Source: Holtermannia corniformis (lineage: Eukaryota; Basidiomycota; Tremellomycetes; Holtermanniales). Taken from it: 64,000 bases of DNA. Each line of letters starts with the position of its first letter. Position 1 is the first letter of the stretch. This document shows, piece after piece, positions 54,354-64,000 of this stretch. The stretch lies in NCBI GenBank assembly GCA_001599935.1, contig BCIJ01000014.1, positions 391,116 to 455,115 on the forward strand, read 5' to 3'. The notes beneath the pieces were generated by a model. That model was not told the origin of the DNA and did not search any database. It saw only the letters and a list, made by a program, of their open reading frames with translations. The position numbers and the translations under genes are program-made.

Positions 54354-56118
54354 TCACCACCCGATACTCGCCCTCGCCTTTGCCAGCTTGACACTGCCGT
54401 CCAGACTGTCCACGACCCGACTGAGCACGGCAATCTCCTCGTCCAACTCGATCCCCGCCTCTTCCGTCCCAAGATGGAAGCCCATGACACTCGCGTCGAA
54501 TTCGGCGACCTGATCCCGGAACAGCTTGACCTGGCGTCGAGTCTGATCCAAGCCGGCCCGGAGCGTGCCCAGGTTGTCTATCGTATCGCGCGTGAGCTCG
54601 ACATCGCGTTTGACCAACTCGGCTTTGGTCGGTTCACCGCCGACGAGCTCGCGCTTGCCTCTGTCGACGAGCCGTTTCCAGCCGGGAGAGAGGGCGAGCT
54701 CGGATTGGAGGTGATGGCGCTCGATCCCGAGCGTTTCGATCAACGAGGTCCCGAGCTCTTCGGTGGAAGACGCGGCGCGGTGCAGAGTGTTGCTGAGCTG
54801 TTCCAACGCGCCGAGCTCGGTGCTGAGCCGGACGAGGAGAGAGTGCAGTGCGCGAGAGATGGCCGGTGAGTTGGGGGTTTCGATCAGGCGCCGGGTCAAC
54901 GACTCGAACTGGTCACGTCAGCCCGAGTGAGCGACTGGTCCCGCGCGAGCACACTCACTTGCCAGGTCATCCAGTCAAACGTGCTGATCGATTTACTGTT
55001 CAGCTTGCTAACGACTGATCAGCATCGATCCGCTCGTTGCAGCACAGCGACCACTCACTCCATCTCGTCTGAAATGTCCCGCGTGGCATAGCCAAGCTGT
55101 CTCGGCGTCAACAAGTCCATACCAGACCTCGAGTCACTCGACCCACCGACTTGAGCTGCTGCCCTAGGTACTGCTTCTCCTCCAGACTGGATTCAGTCAT
55201 GATCTTTGCCGACAGCTCCCAGATCCTTGGTCCGCATCAGCCATGCGGCCCGGCAGCCCAAACACTAGCATAGACCCACTTGATGTGGTGCAAGCCACCT
55301 TGGACCCCACCTTCACCCAGCCTTGCAATCGAGTTGAAAATGTCGCTCGCGGTCCTGACTTCTCGCACGAGCGCGCGCGTGACGACGACCGGGTTCAATG
55401 CGCGCTGCGTCGCGGGATGACAGCCATATCCGACCGTCTCGCACCATAGGCCTTGGATCGCCTGCTGTGGGCCTGACCAGAGATGAGGCAGGTCCAAGGA
55501 CGACTTGGAGCTCGCGGCCGAGAGGAGGGTGAACGGTGCGCGGAAGAGGAAGAGGAGGATGGAGAGTGGTTGGAGGTAGCTGCGGAGGTAGTATCCAATC
55601 CCTAGTAGCAGCAGAGCAAGGAGGAACGCATTGAGTGCGTGGGCCAAGATGGGTCCCAGGAGCAGGTGGACCGGCGCGAGGAGGATCCGCAGGGGTAGCA
55701 ACAGGTAGGACAGGGTGTCTAGAGGGCTGGGGTGTGCTCTGGGAGGGTTGCGAGCTTTCGGCGGGGCGCTAGCTCGCGGTTGACGACGGCGAGGTGAAGC
55801 TGCAGATGAACTTTTGGGTGTCGAGGTCGCGACTGAGGATGCACCAGTGACAAAGCCTTGGATCTCATCCTGCGATAGTCCATCATACCCTGCTGACCGT
55901 CGCAGCAACCCAGACCCGTCCGATGCACCCTCCAGCTCGAGTCCGTCCTCGTCCTCCCAGACCTCGACCTCGCCCTCGTCCGATGCCAGTCTTGACGCCG
56001 GCCGTCTTCTCACGGGCCTCCTTGGCGTCCTCGCAGGACTACTGGGCTGCCTCGCACGCTGTAGGGCTGGCATCGTGGTTGTCCAAGCCGAGGATGAGGG
56101 CGACAAGAAGGGCGTCAT
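54354..56118 (-). CDS. Predicted membrane protein with coiled coil, unknown function
   Basis: Not recognised. Start at 56118 (MTPFLSPSSSAWTT). The first exon encodes a basic disordered head (RTPRRPVRRRPASRL, acidic patch DEGEVEVWEDEDGLE), then two or more hydrophobic segments: DTLSYLLLPLRILLAPVHLLLGPILAHALNAFLLALLLLGIGYYL and LQPLSILLFLFRAPFTLLSAAS. Next exons give MTESSLEEKQYLGQQLKS, a short linker, LNSKSISTFDWMTWQ, and the exon at 54354-54918, an amphipathic helical run FESLTRRLIETPNSPAISRALHSLLVRLSTELGALEQLSNTL and IETLGIERHHLQSELALSPGWKRLVDRGKREL, likely a coiled coil. Around 470 residues. The basic head could be a nuclear localisation signal, so an inner nuclear membrane role is possible but unsupported. 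Confidence 0.7.
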
Positions 56119-56169
56119 GGCTCTCACTGTTTCCCACGGCCCGTGCGTGCAGCTGCATCCTGCGTTGTT

Positions 56170-56200
56170 GATGGCGATGGCGATGGCGATGGTGACGGTG
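56170..56200. repeat. Short (GATGGC)n tract upstream of the membrane protein gene
   Basis: About four tandem gatggc-type hexamers lie 50 bp before the start at 56118, in the divergent promoter shared with SEC8. Confidence 0.7.
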
Positions 56201-56342
56201 GGACAGCGCAGGTAGATAGTCTATACGCATACCAGGGAACGGGACCCAACGCTCGGCTGGGCAGGAGCGGTGCAAGCCAGCTGCGTGGATTGTAAACTGC
56301 AACAGCTCGAACGCAACAGCACCAGCTCGAGCTCTATCCATC

Positions 56343-59300
56343 ATGTCGCGCAACCCATCCTCGTCTTCAAGGCCCGTCATCTCCCAGCCGCAGCCCTACA
56401 ACCCTCGCGCATACGCCAATGACTCTGGGCCGTACCCATCCTTCCCCTCGCGCCCGACCAACGGCACGAGCGAACGCCCTGCAAGCCCCATGCGGCCCGT
56501 CAGGAGCTTGCGTCGCGCACCGACAGAGACTAGTAGCAGTGCTGGTACCAGTGCTCCTCCGGGCTCGAGCTTGCGACCGCAGCGAACTCACTTGGCGGCT
56601 CTGCAGACTGGGACCGCCAGGCGGCCATCAACGGATAGCATCGACCACGAACTCGATCCCATGCCCTACTCGCCCGTCTCGCCCGTCACGCCCAACGCAG
56701 CCAATGCAGAGGGGACGAGCACAGGGCAAGTGTTCTCAGACCCATGGGCGGCAGATAGGACGCAGCGGTCCGAGCTGCTCGCACAGTCGTCGGCGTCGGC
56801 ATTGCGCCCAACCAGAGGTCAGGGCGGCCCGCAGTCGGACAAGTTGAGAAACGTAGTAGGAGCGTTCATGAGTGCCTCCAAGGCTAGTAAACCGGATGAA
56901 CCCCGGCGGTCGGGCAAGACTGAAGAGCGCGCTCGGGCGGCTAGGCAGGCGAGGGACCGCGAGCAGCGAGAGCTCCAAGTCAGTGGCGGTGGTGCTCAAT
57001 TTGCGGAAATCGATGGTGCGCTCTCCAAGATGTGATGCGTATGTACTGATAGTTTCAAGGCGTCCTTCGCAAGATTAAAAAGGATTGGCCGTTTGTCATG
57101 GACAGTGATGTGTGTGCTTTACCATTGCTACCTTGCCCGGCCTGACAACCCTCAGTTCTCACCCTCGACCCTCGCGCTCTCCCTACTATCCTCCACACCC
57201 TCCGCATCGCTCCCTCCTCACCCGCCCGTCGGTTCATTCACCAAACTCCACTCGGCCCTCTCAGCCTCGCTCCAATCCGCCGTCCAAGCGCACTTTCAAT
57301 CCTTCGCCGCGTCCCTCCCAGCGCACGCACAGTACCTTGCCGCACTCACACGCGCACAGCAACAAGTCCGCGCATCCAAAGACTCGCTCAAAGAAGCTCG
57401 CGATGGCTTTGCGGGCAAGGGCAAGGGCGAACTGGCGGGCATCAGGGTGCGAGAGCGTGTCGTGCGCGACATGCTGAGGATCTTGGACGTCATGTGCGTA
57501 TGCGCACTCGCGGCGTTCAGAAACACTGATAGCTTCACGTCGCTAGTGATCACCTCAAGCAGATCCCAGATCAGCTCGAGTCGCTCATTGGCGACAAACG
57601 TTTCCTCCAAGCCGCTATCCTACTCGTTCGCAGCCTCAAGACGATCAACAAGCCAGAGATGCTCGAGATTGGGGCCGTCGCGGATCTGCGTGCTTACTTG
57701 ACGGCACAAGAGAGTGTACGTTGTATCGGCTTGTGGGTTGGGTCAACTGACCCCGCGCAGGCATTGACAGACATCTTGGTCGAGGAGCTCCATGTGCACC
57801 TGTATCTCAAGACGTTTTATTGCGAGAGTCGATGGTCGAGCTATACGCCCGGACAGCAACGACGTGAGCCGAGTCACAGATATGACGACCCGCTCACCAG
57901 ATCGTAGTTCCTCATGGCGAGAACACTCCAGAAGCCAACACGCCGGCAGTCTCCTCCAGCACAACACCCAACGGCATAGCAACCGCGCCGTCCTCTCGTC
58001 TCTCGCGCTACCTCACCTCGCTATCCCTCAAACCGAGCCAGAACCCCTTGCTCGATATCGTAGACTCGGAGCTGGACCATCTTGGACCCGTGCAAGCGCC
58101 AGGCCATACACGAAACGGCGCATCCGTCGCCTCGCTATCGGGCTTGACAGGGACGAGCACAGCTATGACTGCTGCTGCGAACCCGGAAACGGATTCTTTC
58201 GGTTACATCGAATCGTTGCTGGAGGCTAGCGCGGCCATGGGGAAACTGGGCGTCGTGCTGGATCTGATCGCGCAGCGGATTGGATCAGAGCTGTATGCTC
58301 TCGTTGAGACGACACTGGATGAAGTTGAGGACCGGTGGGCTGCCTCCTGCGCCTGACAAGCCTGAATCTGACGAACAATGTAGGGCTGAGCAGCGAAGAC
58401 AGGATCACGCCCCAGACCGACCTCAAAGTACCCTTCTTGACCCCTCGCAACTCAACCAGAGTCTCATAGACTCGAGCTACACGCCCTCTCAGAGTCTCCG
58501 AATAGCCGTCTCGCTCGAGGCCGCAGGGCCACCCCTGCACGCCGTGACGCTCAAAGATCTCTTCTGGACACTGTATTCCAAGCTCGCGGCTGTGCTCGAG
58601 GCTCATCGCGTCGTGTATGAGGTTGCCAGGTGGATCTCGCAGCGTAGAGATTTCAGAGATACTTCGGTCGCCGGTGGGACGGGCTTGACGGTGCCGGTGC
58701 TGGAGGTGTGGAAGCCGATGAGGCAGGAGGTCGGTTGGCCGTGCTCTGGTCGATGAAGCTGATCGTGCTACCAGGTCCGGACATTGTTGCACGACTACTT
58801 GACGGACGATGATCGCGGGTTGGCGCTGGCACGCAACCCTATCATGTCGATCAACGAGGTCTTAAAAGATGGCAAGATTGCGCGAGACAGACAACGAGTC
58901 CGTAGTGCTTGCATGCGCCAACTCGCCATACTGACAGTGTCTAACAGCAAATGTTCAAGTTTGCCGACACTGACGCGAAAGAGCTCAGCAGAGACATCAA
59001 GGCGCACGACGAATCGCTCAACCAAGCGCTCCAAGCGTCCGTTCCAGGTCTCGTCAATACCACGAGTGGGGACACTTCTGCGCAACAAGCGCTCGTGACG
59101 GCCATCTCGACATCAGACGACCGCTACTCGGCGGTCGGCCGGCATCGCCAACTGATCCCCTCGAATGCGTTCAACATCTCGACCCTGTTCCAACCGACCG
59201 CTGCGTTCCTCGAACGTGTGGTCGAGGTCATCCCGCCGGGGTATGAGAATGAAATGACAGCGTTCGGGAGTGTGCTCGAGGACTTTGTCGTCAAGGTGTT

Positions 59301-61113
59301 CTTGCCACAGCTTGAGGAGAAGGTCACGGCGTCGTTTCAGCAGGCTGTTGGTGGTGCGTTCGATGACGAGTGGCGAGGGACGATGACTGATGCTGTTGCG
59401 CCAGGTGCCGATGCGTTTCAGCCAGACGTGCAGATCGGTGATGATGACGCTCGACCACCCGTGCAGGTCAGTCTATCTGGTACGCCAGCGTAAACTGCCG
59501 AGAGCTCACATGCCACTTGCAGTCAACAACCAAAGTCACCGCGCTCGTTCGCAGCCTGTGCTCAATGCTCCAGACCACCCCGTTCCACCGGGAGAACTAC
59601 AGCCGGCTCATCATCGGCGTCATTGTGCAGTACTATCAGCAGTGCAGTACCCATTTCCGAGGCGAGTCGTGTGTAAAGTCGTTTTGCGAGGGCTGACAGA
59701 GACGCAGACGTCGCTTCCTTGCCCCAGCCAGGAGGCCGGAATATCAGCAAACTCGCCACGTCGGCTTCGTGGGCTCAACGCGGTGATTTCAGTGAGATCC
59801 TTGGCAAGCTGCTGCGGATGCCGGTGCGTGTTACCGTGCTCCAGTACGAGTACGGATACTCGTCGCATGTACTCATATCTCCAGGACAAGGACAGCAAAG
59901 AGGCACAAGAGTTGCTGCATCGCGAAGTCAAACTCGAGCTCAATTTGCTCGAGAACGGGACGTTGCCCGAGACGGAACTGATCCCATCGACGAAGAAGTT
60001 GGAGCAGCTGGGCAACCTGTATCGCAGCTTGGTGAGCCGTCATGGGCCATGCAGGACGTGGAGCTGACGCGCGCTTGTAGCGATGGTTCATCGATCAGCT
60101 CCAGGATCTGAAGAGTTTGACAGAGGACCCGCTGTCGCCTGGAGCAGAGGGCGAAATTCAGCGCGATCTTGTGAGTGTGATATGGACATCGTGGTGCTTG
60201 TCCAGTGCTGACCGCGACGGTCAGACTTCGCCCGTCACAGTGCTGCAGGTCGTACCCGAGACGCTGGGCGAAGCACCCAAGCTGCCCTTGACTCGCGCAA
60301 TGGCTCGGTACGTTTGGATCACTCCCGCCGTCGATCTCACCTGAACACACGATAGACGCTACGATGCGATCATCCAGACGTACGAGCAGCTAGCGAATAT
60401 GGTGCTCTTCACCATTCGACTTGAAATCCGATGCCGCGTGATCTACCATGTCGAGGCCTCGATGAGCAAGGTTTGTTGTGACACGATCACGTTCTTGGAC
60501 TGAACTCGAACAGGGCAACTACCGAATGGAATACGACGCGTTCGAGCCGGATCCCAACGTGATCGATCTCAATGCCAATCTCGTCGAGTGTGACGAGGTC
60601 GCAATACGGACAATGCCAGACAAGGAACGCAGGTCAGTCGCGGGGGATTGCGTGTCGGGTCAGTTCCTGACAGCAAAACAGATTCCTGTTCCAAGGCGTT
60701 GGCATCCTGGCCGACACCCTTCTTGTGATATCAGCGCGCAAGCTAAAGGTGCTCAACAAGGCGGGCGTGCAAAAGATCAGGCGCAACATTCTTGCGCTGC
60801 AGCAATCTCTACGGAGTGTGCTGGCTTTGCCCAGTGAGGCCGACCTGCATCGAAGTAGGACGTATTGGGATCTCTACTCGGTCGGGCCAAAGGTGCGTGC
60901 GTTACATTCAATGACCGAGCTGACCCGACTACGTAGGACATGATGGAGGGCATCCGCTCCACTAAGCCCATGTTCTCATTCGAGGAATACGACACGATGC
61001 TCAACCTGCAGTGCAAGGTTGACCAATCTCAGGCGGCCGACTCGGAGCTCAACGGCTATCTGATTGACCTGCATGCCCTGTCCATGTCGGGCGAGGGCTG
61101 GGACGAGTCATGA
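56343..61113 (+). CDS. SEC8: Exocyst complex component SEC8
   Basis: Subunit of the octameric exocyst, tethering secretory vesicles at sites of growth. Start MSRNPSSSSRPVISQ. The first 220 residues are Ser/Pro-rich. At residue 230 an intron (56 kb region, near 57020) joins QFAEIDG to VLRKIKKDWPFVMDSD and, after another intron, FSPSTLALSLLSSTP, the conserved Sec8 N-terminal signature. Then QSAVQAHFQSFAASLPAHAQY, KDSLKEARDGFAGKGKGEL and ERVVRDMLRILDV follow, as in the family, then EIGAVADLRAYL and DILVEELHVHLYLK. Later exons carry MTAFGSVLEDFVVKVFLPQLEEKVTASFQQAV and, at the end, NGYLIDLHALSMSGEGWDES. The gene has over fifteen short introns. It precedes zuotin on the same strand with 114 bp between. 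Confidence 0.92.
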
Positions 61114-61227
61114 ATGCATCTCCACCTGGATGAATTGAAAAGAATCAGGTGCAAACAAATCCCGCGTGGCAACTGCTTTTGAGATTTCTGTCGTCCTTGT
61201 TGCGTTTTCCGCTCTTGCACGTTGGAA

Positions 61228-62789
61228 ATGGCGTCTGTTATCACTCTGCCCATCACTTTGGCCGTTGCTCCGGTAGGCTACACCAAGCCGTCGGCTACCG
61301 GCAAGCTCTCGGGTGAGTCAACTCGACTGCGATCGACATACGAGCTCATGCTGTAGCCCCCGTCCCTCGTCAGGTCTACCCTGCCGGCCCCTCGTACATC
61401 GCTGCCGCCCGCCGCGAGCTCTTGCAGCGCTCATTTGCCGTCGACGACGAAGCTACCTCGTCGGCTCGTGCTGCTGCCGCCGCCGCCAAGCAGTCTGCGC
61501 AAGACGGCGAGCCCTACCCCGGTCTCGGCGAAGAGCAAGAGTCCAGGGAGACTCTTGCTCACGACCCCAAGGAGTGGAAGAAGCAGGACCACTATGCTAT
61601 CCTCGGGCTCGGTCACCTGCGCTACACGGCCAACGATGAGCAGATCAAGATTGCACGTGGGTAGAAGCGAGGGTCGAGGAGACTTGTGCTGATGGTTGCA
61701 GACCGCCGCAAGGTACTCCGTCACCACCCGGACAAGAAGGCTGGTCAGTCGGGAGGTACCAATGACGATGCGTTTTTCAAGTGTATCCAAAAGGGTGAGT
61801 GGCCGCCGCTGCCTCGGCTGGCACACCGCTGACGTCTACAGCCCACGAGACTTTGACGAGCAACGAGCGCCGCCGCCAATTCGACTCGGTCGACTGGAAC
61901 ATTGAAGACGAGACACCGTCAGACCCCAAAAAGCTCGCGCAGGACCCAGTCCAGTTCTGTGCCGAGTACACGACCGTGTTCCGCCGCGAGGCCCGGTTCT
62001 CTAGAACCCAGCCTGTCCCAGAGTTCGGCAACGCCGACTCGTCCAAGAAGGAGGTCGAGGGCTTCTACGACTTCTGGTACAACTTTGACTCGTGGCGGAG
62101 CTTCGAGTGGCACGACAAGGAGGTCAACGAGGGTTCCGACTCGCGCGACGACAAGCGCTTCACCGAGAAGAAGAACAAGAGCGAGCGTACCCGGTTGAAG
62201 AAGGAGGACAACGCGCGCTTGCGTACCCTCGTTGACACGGTACTTGCTGTCGACCCGCGTATCAAGCGCATCAAGCAGGAGGAGAAGGCGGCCCGGGACG
62301 CCAAGAAGAAGGGTGGGGTTGCCGCCAAGCCCCTCTCTGCGGCCGAGAAGAAAAAGGCTGAGGACGAGAAGAAAAAGGCCGAGGACGAGGCCAAGAAGGC
62401 GGCCGAGAAGAAGCCAGAGATGTCGAAGGCTGACAAGGAGGCTGCCAAGAAGGCCAAGGAGGCTGCGCGCAAGAACCTCAAGAAGTGGAAGAAGGTGTGT
62501 GCACTATTGTCGGCATGAGAAAGGCTCTACTGATACATTGCAGTCGATCACGACCGTCATCGCCTCGGCCAACTACTTCCAACCCGCTGGTACCTCGCCT
62601 GACGCTGCTGTCATTGAGAAGCAGCTGGCCGAGATCGACACGCTTGTCGAGTTGCTCGAGCCTGAGGTCGTCAAAGAGCTCAAGGAGGCCGTCGACAAGG
62701 CCGGTCCCACCGATGCGGCCAAAGACGCCATCAAGGCCAAGGTGGCCGGCGTCGCGGGGAGCGAGGGCAAGTTTGTCGAGTTTGCCTAA
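61228..62789 (+). CDS. ZUO1: Zuotin-type J-protein (ribosome-associated Hsp40)
   Basis: J-domain partner of Ssz1 in the ribosome-associated complex, which stimulates Ssb-type Hsp70 on nascent chains. Start [17 protein letters not shown]. The first intron splices to [22 protein letters not shown]. The J-domain lies at [38 protein letters not shown], with the HPD motif, and continues [13 protein letters not shown]. The zuotin homology domain follows ([22 protein letters not shown]-like, [37 protein letters not shown]), then a charged middle domain rich in KKK/EEK ([19 protein letters not shown]) for rRNA contact and a C-terminal helical bundle ([17 protein letters not shown]). It has no SANT domains, like yeast and unlike animal MPP11. 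Four introns. Confidence 0.95.
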
Positions 62790-62844
62790 TCTGGAGCTAG
62801 AGCTAGATGCGATGCTCTACCCTATGTGTCTGGTTGCTTTTGCT

Positions 62845-64000
62845 CTACACAAGCACACGTCGCAGTTCGTCCTTGTGCACTGATGCGCCTGTGATCGGAC
62901 ACCGACCCGTTTCGTCAATCGCGTCCCATGCGCACCGCCAGCACATGACCCAGCCCGACGGCAGTGCTGTTGGGTTACGCCATGTATCGCCACAGACTGG
63001 ACAGAAGCCGTACTCGTACCCTCGGTTCGCTTTCACTGCTTCGGTGTCAAGCACCGGAAGGGCTGGCGGCGGGGGTATACGCGAGTGAAGGGACGCGACG
63101 TCAGACTTCTGGGACGACGCCATGATGCTGAAGGGCGATGTCGGCGAGTAGTACCATTGCGAGAACTTGAGAAGCAGTAGGAGCGGTGGGAGTAGCGGTG
63201 GAAGATACGATGAGATTGAGCGCTTGCCACTAGAGGGGGAGGGAGGCTACCATGACGGTCAGTCATGGTCTATGATAGCCGTCCACTATACGAACCAACA
63301 GCTCGCCCTGCGCACGCTCGAGTCTGACACCGAGCAATCGGTACCAAGGTCGCCAGTGCGGCGTCTTGTCGAACATGTAACGAACGTCATATCCGAGCAG
63401 GTACAGCTCCCAGCCAAGGTTCGCGTACGGATACACGATTCTAAATAGTGCCCGGATGCGTCGTTTCAGGGCCTGGATCGATGAGTATATATAAAATGGT
63501 CGCGCAGCCAAGCCACGTACAGATTGTGTTCCGGCCAGTGGAAGATGGCCTTCATTGTCATGTTCATTCGAGATGGCGTCGGCATCGAGGCCACCACCGA
63601 GGCGTTCGTAGTAGTCCTGCGCCCGCGCGCGAAGGTACGGGATGCCCACCTACCCAATTCAGGTCAGTTCAGACTTGCAATGCAGATGTGACTTGCAAGG
63701 AAGAGAAGCAAGCCCCATCGCTGTTTCTTGCTGAGTTTGCGAGACGGCCCCGTTGTCGGCTCTGTAGACTCGAGCGCGGACAGTCGCGGTGTGAGGAAGG
63801 GACCTGTAGGGACATATCGAAGGTTATAGAAGTGCTCAGCCAGAGATGCGTCTGATAGGCGATGGCCAGCCAGGGTCAGTTTACATATATCATGCAAAAG
63901 GACTGACTGTGCTTCTTGAGGTGATATCGCTCCACGACCAGAGATAACACCGCGTAGAATTCTTCATGGTTGTTCAGAAGTCTTAGCAAGTACCTCGGGT
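62845..64000 (-). CDS. PEX12: Peroxisomal import RING protein PEX12 (N-terminus beyond the window)
   Basis: Part of the PEX2-PEX10-PEX12 ubiquitin ligase in the peroxisomal membrane. The window edge falls inside the first exon, where PRYLLRLLNNHEEFYAVLSLVVERYHLKKH is readable just before an intron, then ASLAEHFYNLRYVP, a set of hydrophobic helices (LFRIVYPYANLGWELYLLGYDVRYMFDKTPHWRPWYRLLGVRLER) and the C-terminal exon with the partial RING, CPVCGDTWRNPTALPSGWVMCWRCAWDAIDETGRCPITG. Only five ligand positions are present in it, as normal for PEX12. Its 3' end is 55 bp from the zuotin stop, convergent. Confidence 0.93.

Noticed and set aside
44287..62789. A functional cluster linking RhoGEF, SEC8 and septin
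   Set aside because: They are separated by unrelated genes on both strands, so shared polarity function is likely coincidence.

Overview
This window is a gene-dense nuclear segment from a basidiomycete fungus, with genes tightly packed on both strands. Almost every gene is split by many spliceosomal introns of about 45-60 bp, with GT(G/C)AGT- or GTAAGT-like donors, a CTGAC/CTAAC-like branch site and a nearby AG. The DNA is GC-rich by eye. The gene set is typical of basidiomycetes and matches no ascomycete yeast: cytoplasmic dynein, a cytochrome b5-fused delta-8 sphingolipid desaturase, a sterol glucosyltransferase, eIF3m, a BIM1-like surface protein, thaumatin-like protein and DUF2828. An early-branching lineage such as Pucciniomycotina is plausible, but that is inference. 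No rRNA, tRNA, CRISPR array, virus or intact transposon was recognised.

Layout (strand): 1-5.7 kb dynein heavy chain, 5' third only (-); 6.1-9.2 an adaptin large chain, best read as AP-4 epsilon (+); 9.2-9.7 a small zinc-ribbon protein (-); 10.1-11.1 acyl-protein thioesterase (+); 11.1-13.7 U2 snRNP A' (-); 14.1-16.9 CDC3-type septin (+); 17.2-18.7 secreted thaumatin-like protein (+); 19.0-19.9 and 20.2-21.1 two unrecognised proteins (-, +); 21.2-23.3 delta-8 sphingolipid desaturase (-); 23.4-26.9 BUR1/CDK9 kinase with a long RS/Pro-rich N-terminus (-); 27.3-28.7 TDA3-like FAD oxidoreductase (+); 28.8-29.2 a small unknown (-); 29.5-31.6 MFS sugar transporter (-); 32.2-35.4 sterol glucosyltransferase (-); 36.1-37.6 eIF3m (-); 37.9-39.6 prefoldin 2 (+); 39.7-42.7 DUF2828 protein (-); 42.9-44.1 BIM1-like protein (-); 44.3-47.4 RAD4/XPC (-); 47.5-48.5 P-loop kinase (+); 48.7-53.0 RhoGEF (-); 54.4-56.1 membrane protein of unknown function (-); 56.3-61.1 exocyst SEC8 (+); 61.2-62.8 zuotin (+); 62.8-end PEX12, N-terminus cut by the window edge (-).

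The genes are mostly unrelated housekeeping functions, not a pathway cluster. Several divergent pairs share short promoters (eIF3m/PFD2, RAD4/kinase, U2A'/septin, dynein/AP-4). Septin, RhoGEF and SEC8 all serve polarised growth but lie far apart. I found no convincing undescribed multi-gene system. The features most worth a second look are three very large introns (1461, 823 and 1164 bp) in a landscape of about 50-bp introns, a 28-bp perfect palindrome, a retained AP-4 epsilon, a kinase that joins a CDK9-type core to a CDK12-like RS tail, a BIM1-like protein without its copper-site histidine, and two genes whose coding 3' ends overlap. Exon joins were read by eye. Complete exon lists that keep frame are given for APT1, U2A', prefoldin 2 and the zinc-ribbon gene; other gene limits are start-to-stop spans including introns.
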